In this document: piece after piece, positions 1-11,985 of the stretch | Position numbering within the stretch: position 1 is the first letter of the stretch | Layout: the number at the start of each line of letters is the position of its first letter | From: Hymenoscyphus infarciens | Lineage: Eukaryota; Ascomycota; Leotiomycetes; Helotiales; Helotiaceae | NCBI GenBank assembly: GCA_001414345.1 | Contig: LLCB01000590.1 | Span: 1-18,772, forward strand | Reading direction: 5' to 3' | DNA: 18,772 bases | Made by a program: the position numbers and the translations under genes | Notes under the pieces: generated by a model | Told to the model about the DNA's origin: nothing | The model's database searches: none | What the model saw: the letters and a program-made list of their open reading frames with translations, nothing else

Positions 1-17
1 GTAAATCTAATACTTAT
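1..17 (+). repeat. Core motif copy cut by the left window edge
   Basis: The first bases, GTAAATCTAATACTTA, are the 17-base core AAGTAAATCTAATACTT found in the arrays at 6311, 11901 and 18053, lacking its first two bases because the window begins there. No second regular copy follows, so this is either the last unit of an array lying to the left or a single dispersed copy. Confidence 0.7.
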
Positions 18-3000
18 TTTAATAGTAAAAGATAATTTACTTAAAAGAAATAAAAATCTAAATATATTCTTTAGTTTTACGAGTTTCTTTACTTAAAATA
101 AGTATAGCTACTTACTTTAGCTTTTTTTGTTTATATACTTAAACTCTACTTTTACTTAAAAAAACTAAAGGTACTACTTACTTTTTCTTTATTAAGTAGT
201 TTATTTCTATATAATCTTTACTAAGGCTTTATCTTATATTTAATCTTATATTATAAATAATATTACTTTATAATATTTGTTATATTCTTCTTATTTTACT
301 TACTTCGGTGCTTTTTAGTATTAATTATATTATACTAAGTTAAAAACGGCCTCTTACTTATAGTAATAGTTAAACTACTCTCTATTCTTCCTTCTCTTAG
401 TACTCTCCTCTTACTAACCTCGACGCTCTTATTCTTAATATATATAAGATATCCTATATACTTGATAAGCCTTTTACCTATATATACTCTAACTATAAAG
501 TACTTAAATATAGTGTTTAGTACTATAATATAACTAAGTAATTAATATAATAGTTCTACGTTTCTTATAAAGATATATAAGAATTTAATCTCCTTTATCT
601 TAATAAATACTACTTTAGATTCCTAGCTAATATAACTATTTATACTTTTAATATAATACCTCTTCTCTTAATCCTTTATAGATAAAGAGTTAAGTTAAGT
701 CTATTATACTTCTTTAAAATCTAATATATCTAAACTAAGATTAGGTTCTCTACTAATATAAGAGATATTAGTATTCTTATATACTATTATTCCCTTCTTT
801 AAAAGCTTAGGTTTAATAACCTTATATATAATAAGACTATTTAAAGGCTTTTAAAGGCTAAGGTCTATTATACACTTAAGAATTAGAAAGCTTATTTATA
901 ATTAGTATGTTTATTACTCTTATAAACTATATTAAAAGGTTCCTATGTTTACTAACCTTACTCTCTCTTCCTTTAAGAGCTTACCTTTTATTACTACCTA
1001 AACCTCTTAACCTCTTCTTTAAGATATAACTTTTCCTAGGTATATTAAGTACTTTAGAGTAAAAATATAAATAATAAAAAACACTTAAAGCTATTTTATA
1101 ATATAGAGTTAATTCTTAGATATTCTACTTATATAATAAGCTCTTCCTAGCTTAAGAAGCTATAAGTTTACTTTAATCTTATAAAGTTAAGATAAGATAT
1201 ATAGTAGTAGTATAATAATAAAGCTAGTTATTATAATCTAGATATAATTACTTTAAACTTAATTAGTATATCTTTTTATTTATTTTTATTATTTATTACT
1301 AAATAATACCTAGCTTCTAAGATAATAAGTAAAAAAAGATATTAAGACTTAATTAATAAAGAAAACTTAAGTAATTTATTAGATACCTTATCTTATAAGT
1401 ATTAGAGATAATCAAGGTAGAACGCTTTTATAGTAAGAGGATTAAGAATACTCTATAAAATACTAGTATTATAAAACCTAAGTCTATAAAGTTTCTATAT
1501 ATAGCTAAGTAACATTTATATAGTAGATATTTCTATATTCCTTTTAGTATTCTAGTAAAGTGTTTAAGATAAGTAAAGTTTACTTACTATATTTAGTTTT
1601 ATATATATCTTATAGTTTATATAAGGAAAGGAATATTATAAGAAAAAGCACTCTTAATATATAAACTATTATAATAAGTAAGCTTTTATAATAAAAATAA
1701 ATAAATTAATTCCTTTTAATATAATTTTACTTAACAAATAACTAAGCTACTTACTACTATACTAGTAAGCCTAGAGATCTTAAGAAATATTAGCTATATA
1801 TATATATAAGTTCTATATTATACCTCTTTTAATATTTCTAAATCTATAATAATATTAAGTCTTAACTCTCTATCTTTAGCTAGTAATTTTACATCAAATA
1901 CTAAACTTTTAAAGTAGCTTATTAAGTAATATACCTCTATCTCTTAAAATATATATAATTATTATAGTAAAAAGTACTTAGGCATATATATATTGTTTTC
2001 TAAAAGCTATATTATAGTTTTAGAAAATCTATAAACGAAAGTAGAGAGTGTTATCTATTATATACCTACCTTTACTATCTAGGTAATTAATATAGTCTAG
2101 TGTTAACTTAGTATAGAGGTAATATACTATTATATATATTATAAATACTATAAATATACTACTATTATTAATAAATTCTTAAATATTAAAAAGTTATTAA
2201 ACTTACTTTTTAGTTTTCTTAGACAGTCTTTATTCTTTAAGTACTATAGCTAATATCTTATAAACTAACTAGATTAATACTATTTCTAGTAGAATTACGT
2301 AATCGAGATCTATACTAAATTTACTCTAGCTGCTTTTTATCTTAATTAATATAATATAAGCCTTTTTATATACTTAATATACTTATTCTTTACTAACTCT
2401 AATATAGAAGTAGAGTCTAATATTATTTAGATATTTAAATTTAAGAAGCTCTTAGAGAAGGGAAAACCTACTTAGCTATATTATTATAGTTAGGTATATA
2501 AATAAACTTTTAATCTTCTTAAAAATATAAGTAATAAGGTCTTAGAAGAAAGCGTTTACTAATATATAAGTTACTAGTTTAAGCTTTTATTATACTTTAA
2601 AGTTAGTATTTAATATTACTATAAAAGCTTATAATATTATACTTTCTTCTCTTTAATATCTTTTAATATTATTAATATCTTACTAACTTTCTAATTATTA
2701 GATATTATTATTAATAGTAAAGTTATTAGTATTTTTAAAGAGTAGTATAATTATAGAAACTACTCTTAAACTCTCTAATAAAGTATAAAGAAAGTTTAAT
2801 TTAAAAGATATAAGTATATTATAGAGTTTGAATTATACTAGCTATTACTAAGTAATAATTTCTATAACTTCCTTTATTACTTTAGTATATTTTCTAAGAA
2901 TATGAATAGCTTTTATAATATTAAGAGAAAATCCTACTTCTTCTTCTATATTATCTTCATTATCTATATAGCTCTTATTACTACTACTATTCTCTTTTTT

Positions 3001-3498
3001 ATTAGTATTTACTTCTTCTATTTTTAACTAATACTAGTTAGAGAATAAATTAAGAAGAATCTAAAAAGTTATATACTTTATAATATTTATTTTACTAACT
3101 ATTATACCTTTTCTTTTTATATTACTATTTTCCTTTAATTTATCTAACCTCTTTATTTTATTAAGGTTTAGAAGGTTTTAATAGAAGTTTTTACTACTAT
3201 AGTAACGTTTATATATTATCTTATTACTTAAGACGCTTATATAATAGAAGCTTTTAGGTATATTAAAGAGTATATTAATTAAAATAAAGTAATAAATATA
3301 ACTTTTTAGTAGAGTATAAGTATAGTATCTTTAGAATAGGAAAGGTAAAGACTTAGTTTAGAGAAAATTAAGACCTTTCTAATACTATAGAATACTTAGA
3401 GAAGTATTAGAATCGACTAACTATAAGTACGAAGTATAGAGTTAGATTTAAACTTAAGAGGTAAAATCGAGAGTTAGATATATTAATATACTAATAAG

Positions 3499-3535
3499 TT
3501 TTAGCTTTAAGCTTTAAGCTAAAAGAGAGAGAGAG
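3499..3535. repeat. Palindrome followed by a GA microsatellite
   Basis: TTTTAGCTT at 3499-3507 pairs perfectly with AAGCTAAAA at 3516-3524 around an 8-base centre, and is followed directly by five GA units from 3525. GA runs contain no CA or TG and are therefore immune to RIP, which may be why they stand out. No function is implied. Confidence 0.6.
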
Positions 3536-4258
3536 GATAGTATAATAGTAGAATTATTTATTATATTTATTATATAAGAATTTATAATATACTTATTATA
3601 ATTATAAGTTATAGTTTTATAACTATTAATATTTCTAATACTTATATATAAGAGAAAATAACTTAAACTAAATACTAATAATAAAGGTTATAAGTAGAAT
3701 AATTAGAAAAGAGGATATAATAAAAGAAAATATTTTTTATAGAATATCTAAGGCTTTTACTTATAAGAAGCTATTATTTTATAATCTAATAGCTACTTAT
3801 ACTAACTATACTAATTAATAGTAACCTTTATACTCTTAATCTTCCTCTTTTAAACTCTATATAGTAGTAGTTATTAGATTATCTAGGTTTAAAACTCTAT
3901 AGTTAGTAATAGTTTAATATTTTATTTCTCTATTTTAGTATCTTATAAGTAAAGGTATACTAGCTTATAATAACTCTACTATTTATTACTCTATTCTTTA
4001 AAATACTAAATAGTCTATTATTATTATTAAGTTAAAATTTAGCTACTACTAAATAAATATTATATAAAGACTTATATATAAAGGGTTATATCTATTAGGA
4101 TTATAACTAAATAAATAGCCTACTTAAATATAGTTAGTAAGTATATAGTAGAAATAGAGAAAGGAGATATTAATAATTTTATAGAGTAAATAAACCTTTA
4201 GCTAATTAAATCTAGTAAATATCTAAGCTCTACTAGTAAAAACTACTTCTCTTAGTCT

Positions 4259-4298
4259 ACTTATACTACCTTACTAATATATAATAAGTAGTATAAGT
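4259..4298. repeat. Perfect 11-bp inverted repeat (hairpin 1)
   Basis: ACTTATACTAC at 4259-4269 is the exact reverse complement of GTAGTATAAGT at 4288-4298, separated by 18 bases containing ACTAATATA. It is closely related to the second palindrome at 4335-4394, with which it shares the left arm, the inner ACTAATATA and the right arm. Confidence 0.75.
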
Positions 4299-4334
4299 AT
4301 TAGAGTATATAGCTTATAATGAACATCTCTTCTT

Positions 4335-4394
4335 AACCTAGTTACTACTTATACTACCCCTCTCTACTAATATACTATAAGTAGTACTTAGGTT
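4335..4394. repeat. 19-bp inverted repeat (hairpin 2)
   Basis: The arms at 4335-4353 and 4376-4394 are reverse complements at 17 of 19 positions, around a 22-base centre with a short C-rich run (CCCC at 4357-4360) unusual for this window. The inner part repeats hairpin 1, so the two look like a duplicated palindromic unit about 80 bp apart. They could be the end of a small inverted-repeat element or a hairpin in a former transcript; the sequence alone does not decide. Confidence 0.75.
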
Positions 4395-6310
4395 AGAGTA
4401 TAGCTCTTTAACAAAGCTCTTCTCCTCTCTTTATCTTATATTCTATCTATTAAATCTTCTTTATACTAGAAACCTTTAACTATAAATTTAATATAACTCT
4501 CTACTAAAGTAGGATATTATTATTTCTATGGTATTATTTAGCTTTACTATCTTAGTATAGGTTTAAAAGGGTTGGTTTATAGTATAAAACTCGTTGTTTT
4601 ACTTTAAGTAAAAGCTTCTAATATAATCTTAAATATATACTATCTTTTTAGTAGATTCGTACTTATAGATTATAGCTAGTTTTTATTATAAAGTCCTAGT
4701 TTCTTATATTTAGTAAGCGTTTAATTAATTTTATAGTCTTAAAATTTACTAGTAGGGTTTTATAAAGTAATTCATAGTTATACTAAGGAGCTATACTTCT
4801 ATTACTAAAAAGCTTAATCCTTACTATTACTATAAAGTAAAAAGAAGGTAGTATATTAGTATTATTTTATAGTTATACTTATACTAGTTTTATTACTCTT
4901 TAAAGAAGTACTTTAAAAAGAGTTCTTTTTAATATTTAAGAATAAAAGAGATATAATTTTATAAATACTTAAAGGCTAAACTTAAAGGTAGAGTTCTCTA
5001 CTATAAAGCGAAGTAGCTCTAGCTTAAGTTAAAATAAAATCTTAACTCTTATATATTTAAGGTTCTTACTACTATTCTTAATTAACTATAATTATTATAT
5101 TTATTATTATATCTTTTCTAGAACTTATAAAAGAATTTATAGGTATCTAAAAGCGCCTACTAAATTCTATACTTTTAGTAGATCTATAAAGACTATATAT
5201 CTACTCTATAGACTAGGTAGCTAAGTATCTAAAGTATATATCTTATATACTTTATTAGCTTTTACTATCTTATTAGAATCGATTTCTTAGTAATAATACT
5301 ATTTACTAGACTAGCTTTTCTAATAGTATAGAGTAAGATAAAGTTAAGGAATATACTCTTTTAGTCTTAAATAGTAATAGGCCTATTATATAAGACTAAT
5401 AAATATATAAGCTTATTATAATACTTTTAAAAGTAGTTACTAGTATATAACCTTATATATATATATTTTATATAATAATTTATAATTAAAAAGCTTATTA
5501 CTCTTTCTAGTACTTTCTTATTCTTTAAGATTACTAGCTATCTAATAATAGATATTATTTTACCTTTAGTTTTCTTTTACTAATAATTAACCTTATTTTC
5601 TATCTAGGCTTATATTAACTAAAAGTAGTCTTTAAAGTAGTAAGTTAAATTTTAAGAGTATTATAGAAAACGAAAGAGAGGATCCTTAGCTTAATCTCTA
5701 ATTTCTAATACTTCTTTTAATCTATTATATACTATTATATTAATTATATTAGCTTAAGTTATAAAAGACTAAAGTTAAAGTTAGAAATAAGTTATAAGTA
5801 TTATTTTATATAATTATTTATCTAGTAACTTATTTATTATATTAGAAATCCTTTTAAGTATTCCTCTTTATACTAGAAGACTTTATACTAACTAGGTATA
5901 TAAGCTCCTCTATTATAGTTTCTACTACTTTAGTTTAGTATTCTACTAATATTATTAATAAATACTTATAAAAATTTAATAAGCTAGACCTTTCTTATAG
6001 TAGTCTTTTAATAATTTATAGAAAACTAATATCTTTAGTAGTAACTTCTTCTTTATTCTAAGTAATATAAAAGATATTTTTTAGTAAGAACCTTACTCTC
6101 TTAAACATTTCCTCTTTATAGGTAGAACATCTTTTAGATATAGAAACTTAATAAAATAAAAGAAGAAAAACTATATATATATTTTAATTAAGATAAGGTA
6201 AAGCTTAAGGAAATTAATAGTAGAGGTATTAAGAATAATAATTATTATATACTTTTTTATATAATAAACTATTTTACTTAAAATATTTATATATTATTAT
6301 AAAGATTTAA

Positions 6311-6540
6311 AGTAAATCTAATCTATTTAAAATAAGTAAATCTAATCTATATTTACTCTAAGATAAGTAAATCTAATACTTATCTACTTTTACTTTAAAA
6401 GCTAGAATAATACTTATTTATAAAAAATTAATAAATCTAATACTTACTTCTTATAAAAGAAGTAAATCTAATACTTACTTCTTATAAAAGAAGTAAATCT
6501 AATACTTACTTCTTATAAAAGAAGTAAATCTAATACTTAA
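6311..6540 (+). repeat. 31-bp tandem array A of the core motif
   Basis: Copies of the core begin with AAATCT at 6314, 6338, 6369, 6433, 6464, 6495 and 6526. The last four are spaced exactly 31 bp, 6338 to 6369 is also 31 bp, and 6369 to 6433 (64 bp) spans one degraded copy near 6398. The unit is the core plus ACTT and a 10-base variable segment, here CTTATAAAAG. Between cores the sequence forms its own palindrome, ACTTCTT and AAGAAGT around ATAA. The first two copies read AATCTAATCTAT in place of AATCTAATACTT. No open frame runs through the array. Confidence 0.9.
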
Positions 6541-9217
6541 TTAATACCTATTTAATATTATAACTTACTTATAAGCTTTCTTATTTACTCTTTTTCTATT
6601 AGAGAAAGAAAGAGAGTTAAGACTTTATTTAAATAATAACTTATAGAATTTACTCTTCTTATTATAATATAGTACCTTAATACTTAAGTTAAAATAATTA
6701 ATTATATTACTAGATATAGGTATTAGAGGTCTTATTTAGTAAGACTTTTATTAGTATATTAGTTAGTATTTATATATTAGTATTATTATAGGTATTTATA
6801 AGTAATTTATATTAGCAACTACTTCTTAGAATTATAAGATAAAATAAACTCTTTTATCTAACTTCTTATTATTTTTCTAAATACTTATTTTATTTTACTA
6901 CTAACTAGCTATACTATACTCTTTATAACTCTATATAAGGTTAAATATTTAGATTATAATAAGTACTATACTTAACTAGGCTACTAATGCTTATACTTAA
7001 GCTTTAAATAACCTCGTAGTTCTTACTATTCTTATAAGTAAAACTGTAATATTAGAGTATAAGCTTACCTATATTCTAGTTGCCTCTTTATATTCTATAA
7101 TACCTTCTTCCTTATATAAAAAAGCTATAAGCTGTTTTTAAAATCCTTTATTTTATTAAGAAATAAGAGGATAAAAGACTATTTTCTAATTTTTATTCTT
7201 AATAGTAAATACTTTATAAAGTAGTTTAATTATAGAAAGAAGAGATAAAGTATCTTAAGAAGCTTAAAAAGGATAAATAAGTATATTATACTAAAACCTA
7301 TATATATTATATTACTAATAGTGTTTTATATAATAGGTCTAGGATATTACTTTCTTAGATTCTTTAAGCTTAGACTCTTTCTAAGATATATAATATTCTC
7401 TATCTACTAGTAGGTTTAATTCTACTAATCTAATCTTAGTTAGTATTTATTAAATAGCTATTTTAATTATAATATCTAATATAGCTAATAATAGTTTATA
7501 TTTAAGAACTAACCTAGTAACCTACTTTATTAATATATTCTAACTTAACTCTTAATATTAAAACATAGGCTTAAATAAACCTTCTTCTAAACCTTACTAC
7601 TATGTTTATATATACTTATAATAGTATAAATAATAATAATAGAGAGATTTAAATAAGTAAAGCTTATAGTAACCTATTAACTAATAATATCTTTACTTAT
7701 CTAGAATAATATATCTTAAGATTTATATACTTTATAGATAAGATTATTAATAAGTTAGATATCTAAAAACAAGTAGATAAGGTAATAGAAATATAACATA
7801 AGCTATAAGGAAAAGCCTAATATTAATAGAGAAAAACTATTAATATATAGAGGTAATAGGTAAAGGAACTTATATATCTTAGTAATATACTAGACTATAT
7901 TTACTCTTAAAAGAGGTTATCTTATACTATATATATTTATTAAAAGTATTATAAAAGATTATAAATCTACTTATATATATTTAAGAGTATATATTAATTA
8001 CTTTTTATTTTATAGTTAAAGATAAGAGAAGAAATATAATTATAAAATAGTTAGTCTTTATATAATAAGTAAAGTTAAGTTAGTATATTTAAATTATTTA
8101 ATAGAAAATTCTTAATATATATTAATATTACTTATAGTTTATAAGTAGAAATAGTATAAACTATTAAGTAAGCTTTATAGTAAGCTATAATATTACTAAG
8201 TAAGCTAGTATTAGTACCTTCTATATATAAGTAAGTTTAATATTTAGAGACGAAAAAGATATTATACTCTTAAGTTTCTTTAAGTCTTAGATACTTTTTT
8301 TAAAATCGTATATAAGCTATTTCTAGCTCTTACTCTTATACTCTTATAAGAAGTTATAAGAACTTCTTAAGAAATTCTAATAAAATTATATCTAAAGTAG
8401 TAAGCTACTATTTATAAGTAAGGCAGTTAAGTACTTAAAAGATAAGAGCTATCTCTTCTAAGTATAAAAAGTAAGTAAAAGTAAGAAGGCTAGTTACTAC
8501 TTTTTAAGGCTTAATTACTTAAAATAAGGGTTTATATTACTATATTAATATTATTATTATAAGTTCTTTTTATTAATAAGTAGAGTAAAATTATATTTAA
8601 AATAAGCTATCTTAACTTAAGAAGGATAGAGAAGTATATTATATAGAGAGTATTATTAGGTTAAGTTCTTTTATATACTTAAATTAAACTATTTATAAGA
8701 TAAAATATAATAGTAGTTTATAAGTAAGTACTATCTTACTTATAAAAAAACTCTTAAGAAAGTAAACTATAGAAGTTAAGCTATAATACTTTATTTCTTT
8801 CTTTTATAAATATTAAAAAATAAATAAAAAAAAGTCTTTATAGTATTATATCTAATACTTCTCCTTTTTAGAAAACTTTATAAAAAGAAAATAACCTATT
8901 CTTTTAGTAGTTTTATTTAAAGTAAAAAGAAGGCTTTATACTAATAATAAATTAAAAACGTAATAGTAGTTAAATAAGAAATAAGAAAAAAGAAAAAGAA
9001 ATAAAGAAAGTATATATAATATTATAACCTCTACTTTTAAACCTAACTATAAAGGAGAATAATTAAATACCTTTATAAATAAAAGTAGAGTAAAGGTATA
9101 AAAATATTATTAAAGTGTTTAATATTTTAGGTTTAAATTATATTAAGTATTAGTTATAAATCTAGCTTTCTTCTAAAAAGTAAGATTATTATTACTTATA
9201 TTAATAAGTTACTTTTA
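6541..9217. other. RIP-degraded block 2, left part, unidentified
   Basis: About 2.7 kb with stops in every frame and no recognisable motif. An imperfect hairpin at 8348-8368 (AAGAAGTT and AACTTCTT around ATAAG) is the only local symmetry I noticed. Purine-rich and pyrimidine-rich stretches alternate without a clear strand preference, so I cannot say which strand was coding. Confidence 0.45.
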
Positions 9218-9502
9218 TTTAATAAAAGAGGAAGCTAGAAAGCTATTTAGTAATAGCTTATTAATATTATTAATATAGTTTTCTAGGCTTACTCTATTCT
9301 TAGGATTCTTAAGCTTCTTCTTTTTTCTAGACTTTAGTCTTAGCTTTTCTTTAATCTTAACTAGTAAAAGAGGTAGTCTTTTATATTTATTATTTCCTTT
9401 AAGTAAAGAAGATAGTACTTTAGATTTATTATTTCCCTTAAGTAGATAAAATAGCTTATTATTTCTATTATTTCTATTATTTCCTCTAAGTAGTACTAGT
9501 AG
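9218..9502 (-). pseudogene. Longest stop-free frame noticed: 95 codons, K/N-rich repeats
   Basis: Read on the minus strand, 9502 down to 9218 gives 95 codons without a stop, bounded upstream by TAA TAA TAA (probably former Gln codons) and downstream by TAA. With stops at about one codon in ten elsewhere, a run this long is unusual for the window, though not impossible by chance. The N-terminal half contains repeats of a short Leu-Leu-Lys-Gly-Asn-Asn-Lys unit, followed by a strongly basic stretch rich in Lys and Arg. The repeats have periods of 39 and 9 bp, both multiples of three, which fits a coding origin. Many Leu codons could have been Pro or Ser before RIP. There is no ATG. I do not recognise the product; a disordered basic segment of a transposon or host protein is as far as I would go. 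Confidence 0.35.
9386..9490. repeat. 39-bp and 9-bp tandem repeats
   Basis: A unit starting TTTATTATTTCC occurs at 9386 and again at 9425, exactly 39 bp apart. A third, related copy ending at the TTCC of 9481 is lengthened by 9-bp units, with ATTATTTCT repeated about three times. All lengths are multiples of three. The repeats lie within the stop-free minus-strand frame at 9218-9502. Confidence 0.75.
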
Positions 9503-10988
9503 TTATTATTATACTACTTTATACTTATTCTAGATATAGATTTCCTCTAATCTTACTAGAACTCTTAAGAAAAAGACCTTAAGTCTCTAAGTTATAATAT
9601 TAATATAAAGCTATCTTATTCTATTCTCTACTTTCTTAGATATAAATATTAAGAAATAATTAATAAAATCTATATAGTATTCTTATATAAGATTGCTATT
9701 CTATTTAATTATAATATAAAAGTAAGTATAGGCGTAGATAGTCTCTTTATTAAAGTATATTAAGTAAATCTATATTATATAATTAATTTCTTTATCTTAA
9801 AAATAGGCTAGAACCTTATAAGTATTATAGAAAAAGAAGCTAAGTATTTTAATAATATAATAATAATTATAGTAGGCTTAGAGAATCGCTTACTTAAATA
9901 GTAGCTATAGTCCTTTCTCTTTTATAATAAAGAATATTAGTTATAGCTCTTTAATAAGGTTAGTAAATTCTCTATACTTAGTGCTTTATAATATATATTA
10001 ATATACTATATTAAAGAGTATAATATTAAATATAATATACTAGTCTAGCTTAGGTATCTTATAGTAGAGAATTTCATACTTAGTAGAGGTTAGCTTAAAT
10101 ACTTAAGTCTAGTTAATCTTAAACTCTTTATCTACTATAAATAGAAGACTAATATAAGTAAATTTAATATTCTAGTAAAAGTTGCTCTTAATCTTTTCTA
10201 GATATAATTTAACTATGTTATTACTAAGGAAAGAGGTAGAGTTAAGTATATATAATATATTATTACGTTTTTAGTCTTAACTAGCTAGTTTTAAGTTATA
10301 TAAGAAGAAGGCTAAATTATTCTTCTAATCTAACTAGTATATATATATAAATAGGAACGCTTTATTCTAGTTATCTTATATCTTAGAAGTTATATAGTAT
10401 AATCTTAATTATAATCTATAAAGGGCTATCTTTTCTAATAGTAAACTAGTAATCTAGTCTTTATAAATATAAGAAAACTCTATACTATTAGAATGTTCTT
10501 AAAGCTCTCTCTCTATATTAATTATATCTAAGATAAGGTAATATTTAAGAGCCTTTATAACTACTATATAACTTATTCTTAGAATCTCTTATATATCCTC
10601 TCTACTCTTAAGAGCCTTAGCTATAGTACTACTTCTTAATCTAGGTTTTCTTAGTATATCTACTATATTAAAAAGGTTAGGATTAGTAGACTAGAGCTAA
10701 TCTTATATAAGTATAGAAGTAGTTATATCTATAAATATAGTTCTTATAAAAGAGGTTCTAGAATTAGTAGACTCTATAAAGTAAGAGGACTCTATATAAG
10801 AGTAAGTATTTATAATTATAAGAGAGGTATTTCTAGCTAGAAGATACTTTATAAGAGGTAGTATATAACTAAAGTAATAGAACTATACTCTTATAATAGA
10901 TTAAGAGTTAGAAGTAGATATATACTAAGTAGAAAGCTCTAATTTATTAATATAACATATTTATAATAAAGTATTAATAATAGAGTAA
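9503..10988. other. RIP-degraded block 2, middle part, unidentified
   Basis: About 1.5 kb with TAA/TAG in all frames and no nameable motif. The plus frame that reads through the 66-bp repeats (codons starting at positions divisible by three) can be followed upstream into this stretch with its stops read as former Gln or Trp, but so can any frame in this composition, so this is not evidence of a gene. Residual TG is slightly more common towards the right end. Confidence 0.4.
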
Positions 10989-11186
10989 GGATTTAAAGTT
11001 TATAAGTGCTTAGTAGAAGGCTATGATTTAAGAGAAGTGCTTATAGTAGGGTAAGGATTTAAGGTTTATAAGTACTTAGTAGAAAGCTACGATTTAGAGG
11101 AAGTGTTTATAATAAGATAAGGATTTAAGGTTTATAAGTACTTAGTAGAAGGCTACGATTTAGAGGAAGTACTAGTAGTAGAATAA
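10989..11186 (+). repeat. Three 66-bp tandem repeats with visible RIP differences
   Basis: Units begin GGATTTAA at 10989, 11055 and 11121, exactly 66 bp apart. Copies 1 and 2 differ at roughly ten positions, all transitions. Copy 3 has one transversion against copy 2. Copy 1 reads AAGTGCTT where copies 2 and 3 read AAGTACTT, and the later AGTG of copies 1 and 2 is AGTA in copy 3: direct TG-to-TA change. Sixty-six is a multiple of three. In the plus frame starting at 10989 each unit gives 22 codons with only its last one a stop, then a degraded tail follows to a rare TGA TAA pair at 11337-11342. This suggests a former protein with 22-residue repeats, of unknown identity. Confidence 0.85.
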
Positions 11187-11339
11187 TAATTTAAGTTTAA
11201 CTATACTTAGTTTAAAGTACTTATAATAGATTAGGGATTTAAAGTAACTAAGTTTATTTATATTATAATAGAGTAAGAATCTAGAGATAGAATAGAAGGT
11301 AATATTAGGCTTTTATACTTATTCTTAAGTAAGAAGTGA
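11187..11339 (+). repeat. Decayed continuation of the 66-bp repeats
   Basis: Fragments of the same unit recur after copy 3. AAAGTACTTATAATAGATTA near 11213 matches the unit's end, followed by GGGATTTAAAGT at about 11235, and a further AATAGAGTAAG near 11268. Spacing is irregular. The plus frame of the array reaches a TGA at 11337-11339, one of very few TGA triplets in the window. Confidence 0.5.
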
Positions 11340-11900
11340 TAATATTAATAAATAGCTCTCTATTTTTATTATTATTTTATAATTAAAAGAGAGGAAATTA
11401 ATATACTTCTTTACTTTTAAATAAATCCTATTATATACTCTTATATACTCTCTCTCTTATAACTACTATAACGTTATATTTATCTCTTTCTATTTAAGAA
11501 GTAGTAGATAGTTAAAGTAGGTTCTTATATAAGTTCTCTAAATACTAATATTTTTAGCTTTTATACTATTTAAGTTACCTTTACTTATAAACTAATTATT
11601 ATAGTATTATTTAATATTCTCTTATAAGTTAGTAAGATAGAGAGCTTTTAAGTAAGGATAGAGATTATATAAATAAGAAGTTCTTAGCTTTAGAAGTACT
11701 CTCTTACTTATAGATTAGTAGAAATCGTTCTAATAGTAGGTGTTTAAGAGAGTAGAATACTACTAATATAGCTTTAATAACTATCTAGTTAGTAAATAGT
11801 CTAAGAGGCTAAAGGTAGTTATATATTTAATAAATAAGCGTTCTTTTACTTTAGAAATAGTTATTATAGAAATTGCTTATAAACGTTATAGGCTACTTTT
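11340..11900. other. RIP-degraded spacer before array B
   Basis: About 560 bp with no open frame of note and no repeat I could define. It ends with a slightly less mutated stretch (TTGC at 11873 and ACG at 11883) directly before array B. Confidence 0.4.
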
Positions 11901-11985
11901 TAAGTAAATCTAATACTTACTTTACTAATAATAAGTAAATCTAATACTTACTTTACTATTAATAAGTAAATCTAATACTTATATT
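11901..11985 (+). repeat. 31-bp tandem array B of the core motif
   Basis: AAATCT occurs at 11906, 11937 and 11968, again exactly 31 bp apart. The invariant part is the same as in array A (the core plus ACTT in the first two copies), but the 10-base variable segment is different: TACTAATAAT or a near match instead of CTTATAAAAG. The third copy decays after its core. The shared period with unrelated variable segments indicates that unit length as well as core has been kept. Confidence 0.9.

Larger units (their letters stand above)
18..6310. other. RIP-degraded block 1, unidentified
   Basis: About 6.3 kb of A+T-rich sequence with stops in all frames. I looked on both strands for reverse transcriptase, integrase and DDE transposase landmarks and found none convincing; saturated C-to-T change turns His to Tyr, Pro to Leu or Ser, Ala to Val and Gln or Trp to stop, which hides such motifs. 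The longest gene-like stretch I noticed is a minus-strand acidic segment at 2851-3027 (59 codons without a stop), a length expected by chance here. The block length and its position between core-motif arrays would suit a mutated retrotransposon or DNA transposon, but no terminal repeat or target duplication was found. Local palindromes are listed separately. Confidence 0.5.

Noticed and set aside
2701..3027. Minus-strand frame with an acidic 59-codon open run (2851-3027) and a 44-codon run (2701-2832).
   Set aside because: Runs of this length are expected many times in a window of this size at one stop per ten codons, and four stops separate the two runs. The charged composition is suggestive, not sufficient.
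6311..6540. CRISPR-like look of the 31-bp array (constant core plus variable segment).
   Set aside because: The variable segment is identical within the array, only 10 bp long, and the genome appears to be eukaryotic. This is an ordinary tandem repeat.
8440..8960. Plus-strand reading that recalled DUF3435/tyrosine-recombinase proteins.
   Set aside because: No Arg-His-Arg-Tyr catalytic pattern could be traced; the likeness was a short aromatic-rich stretch that saturated RIP produces readily.
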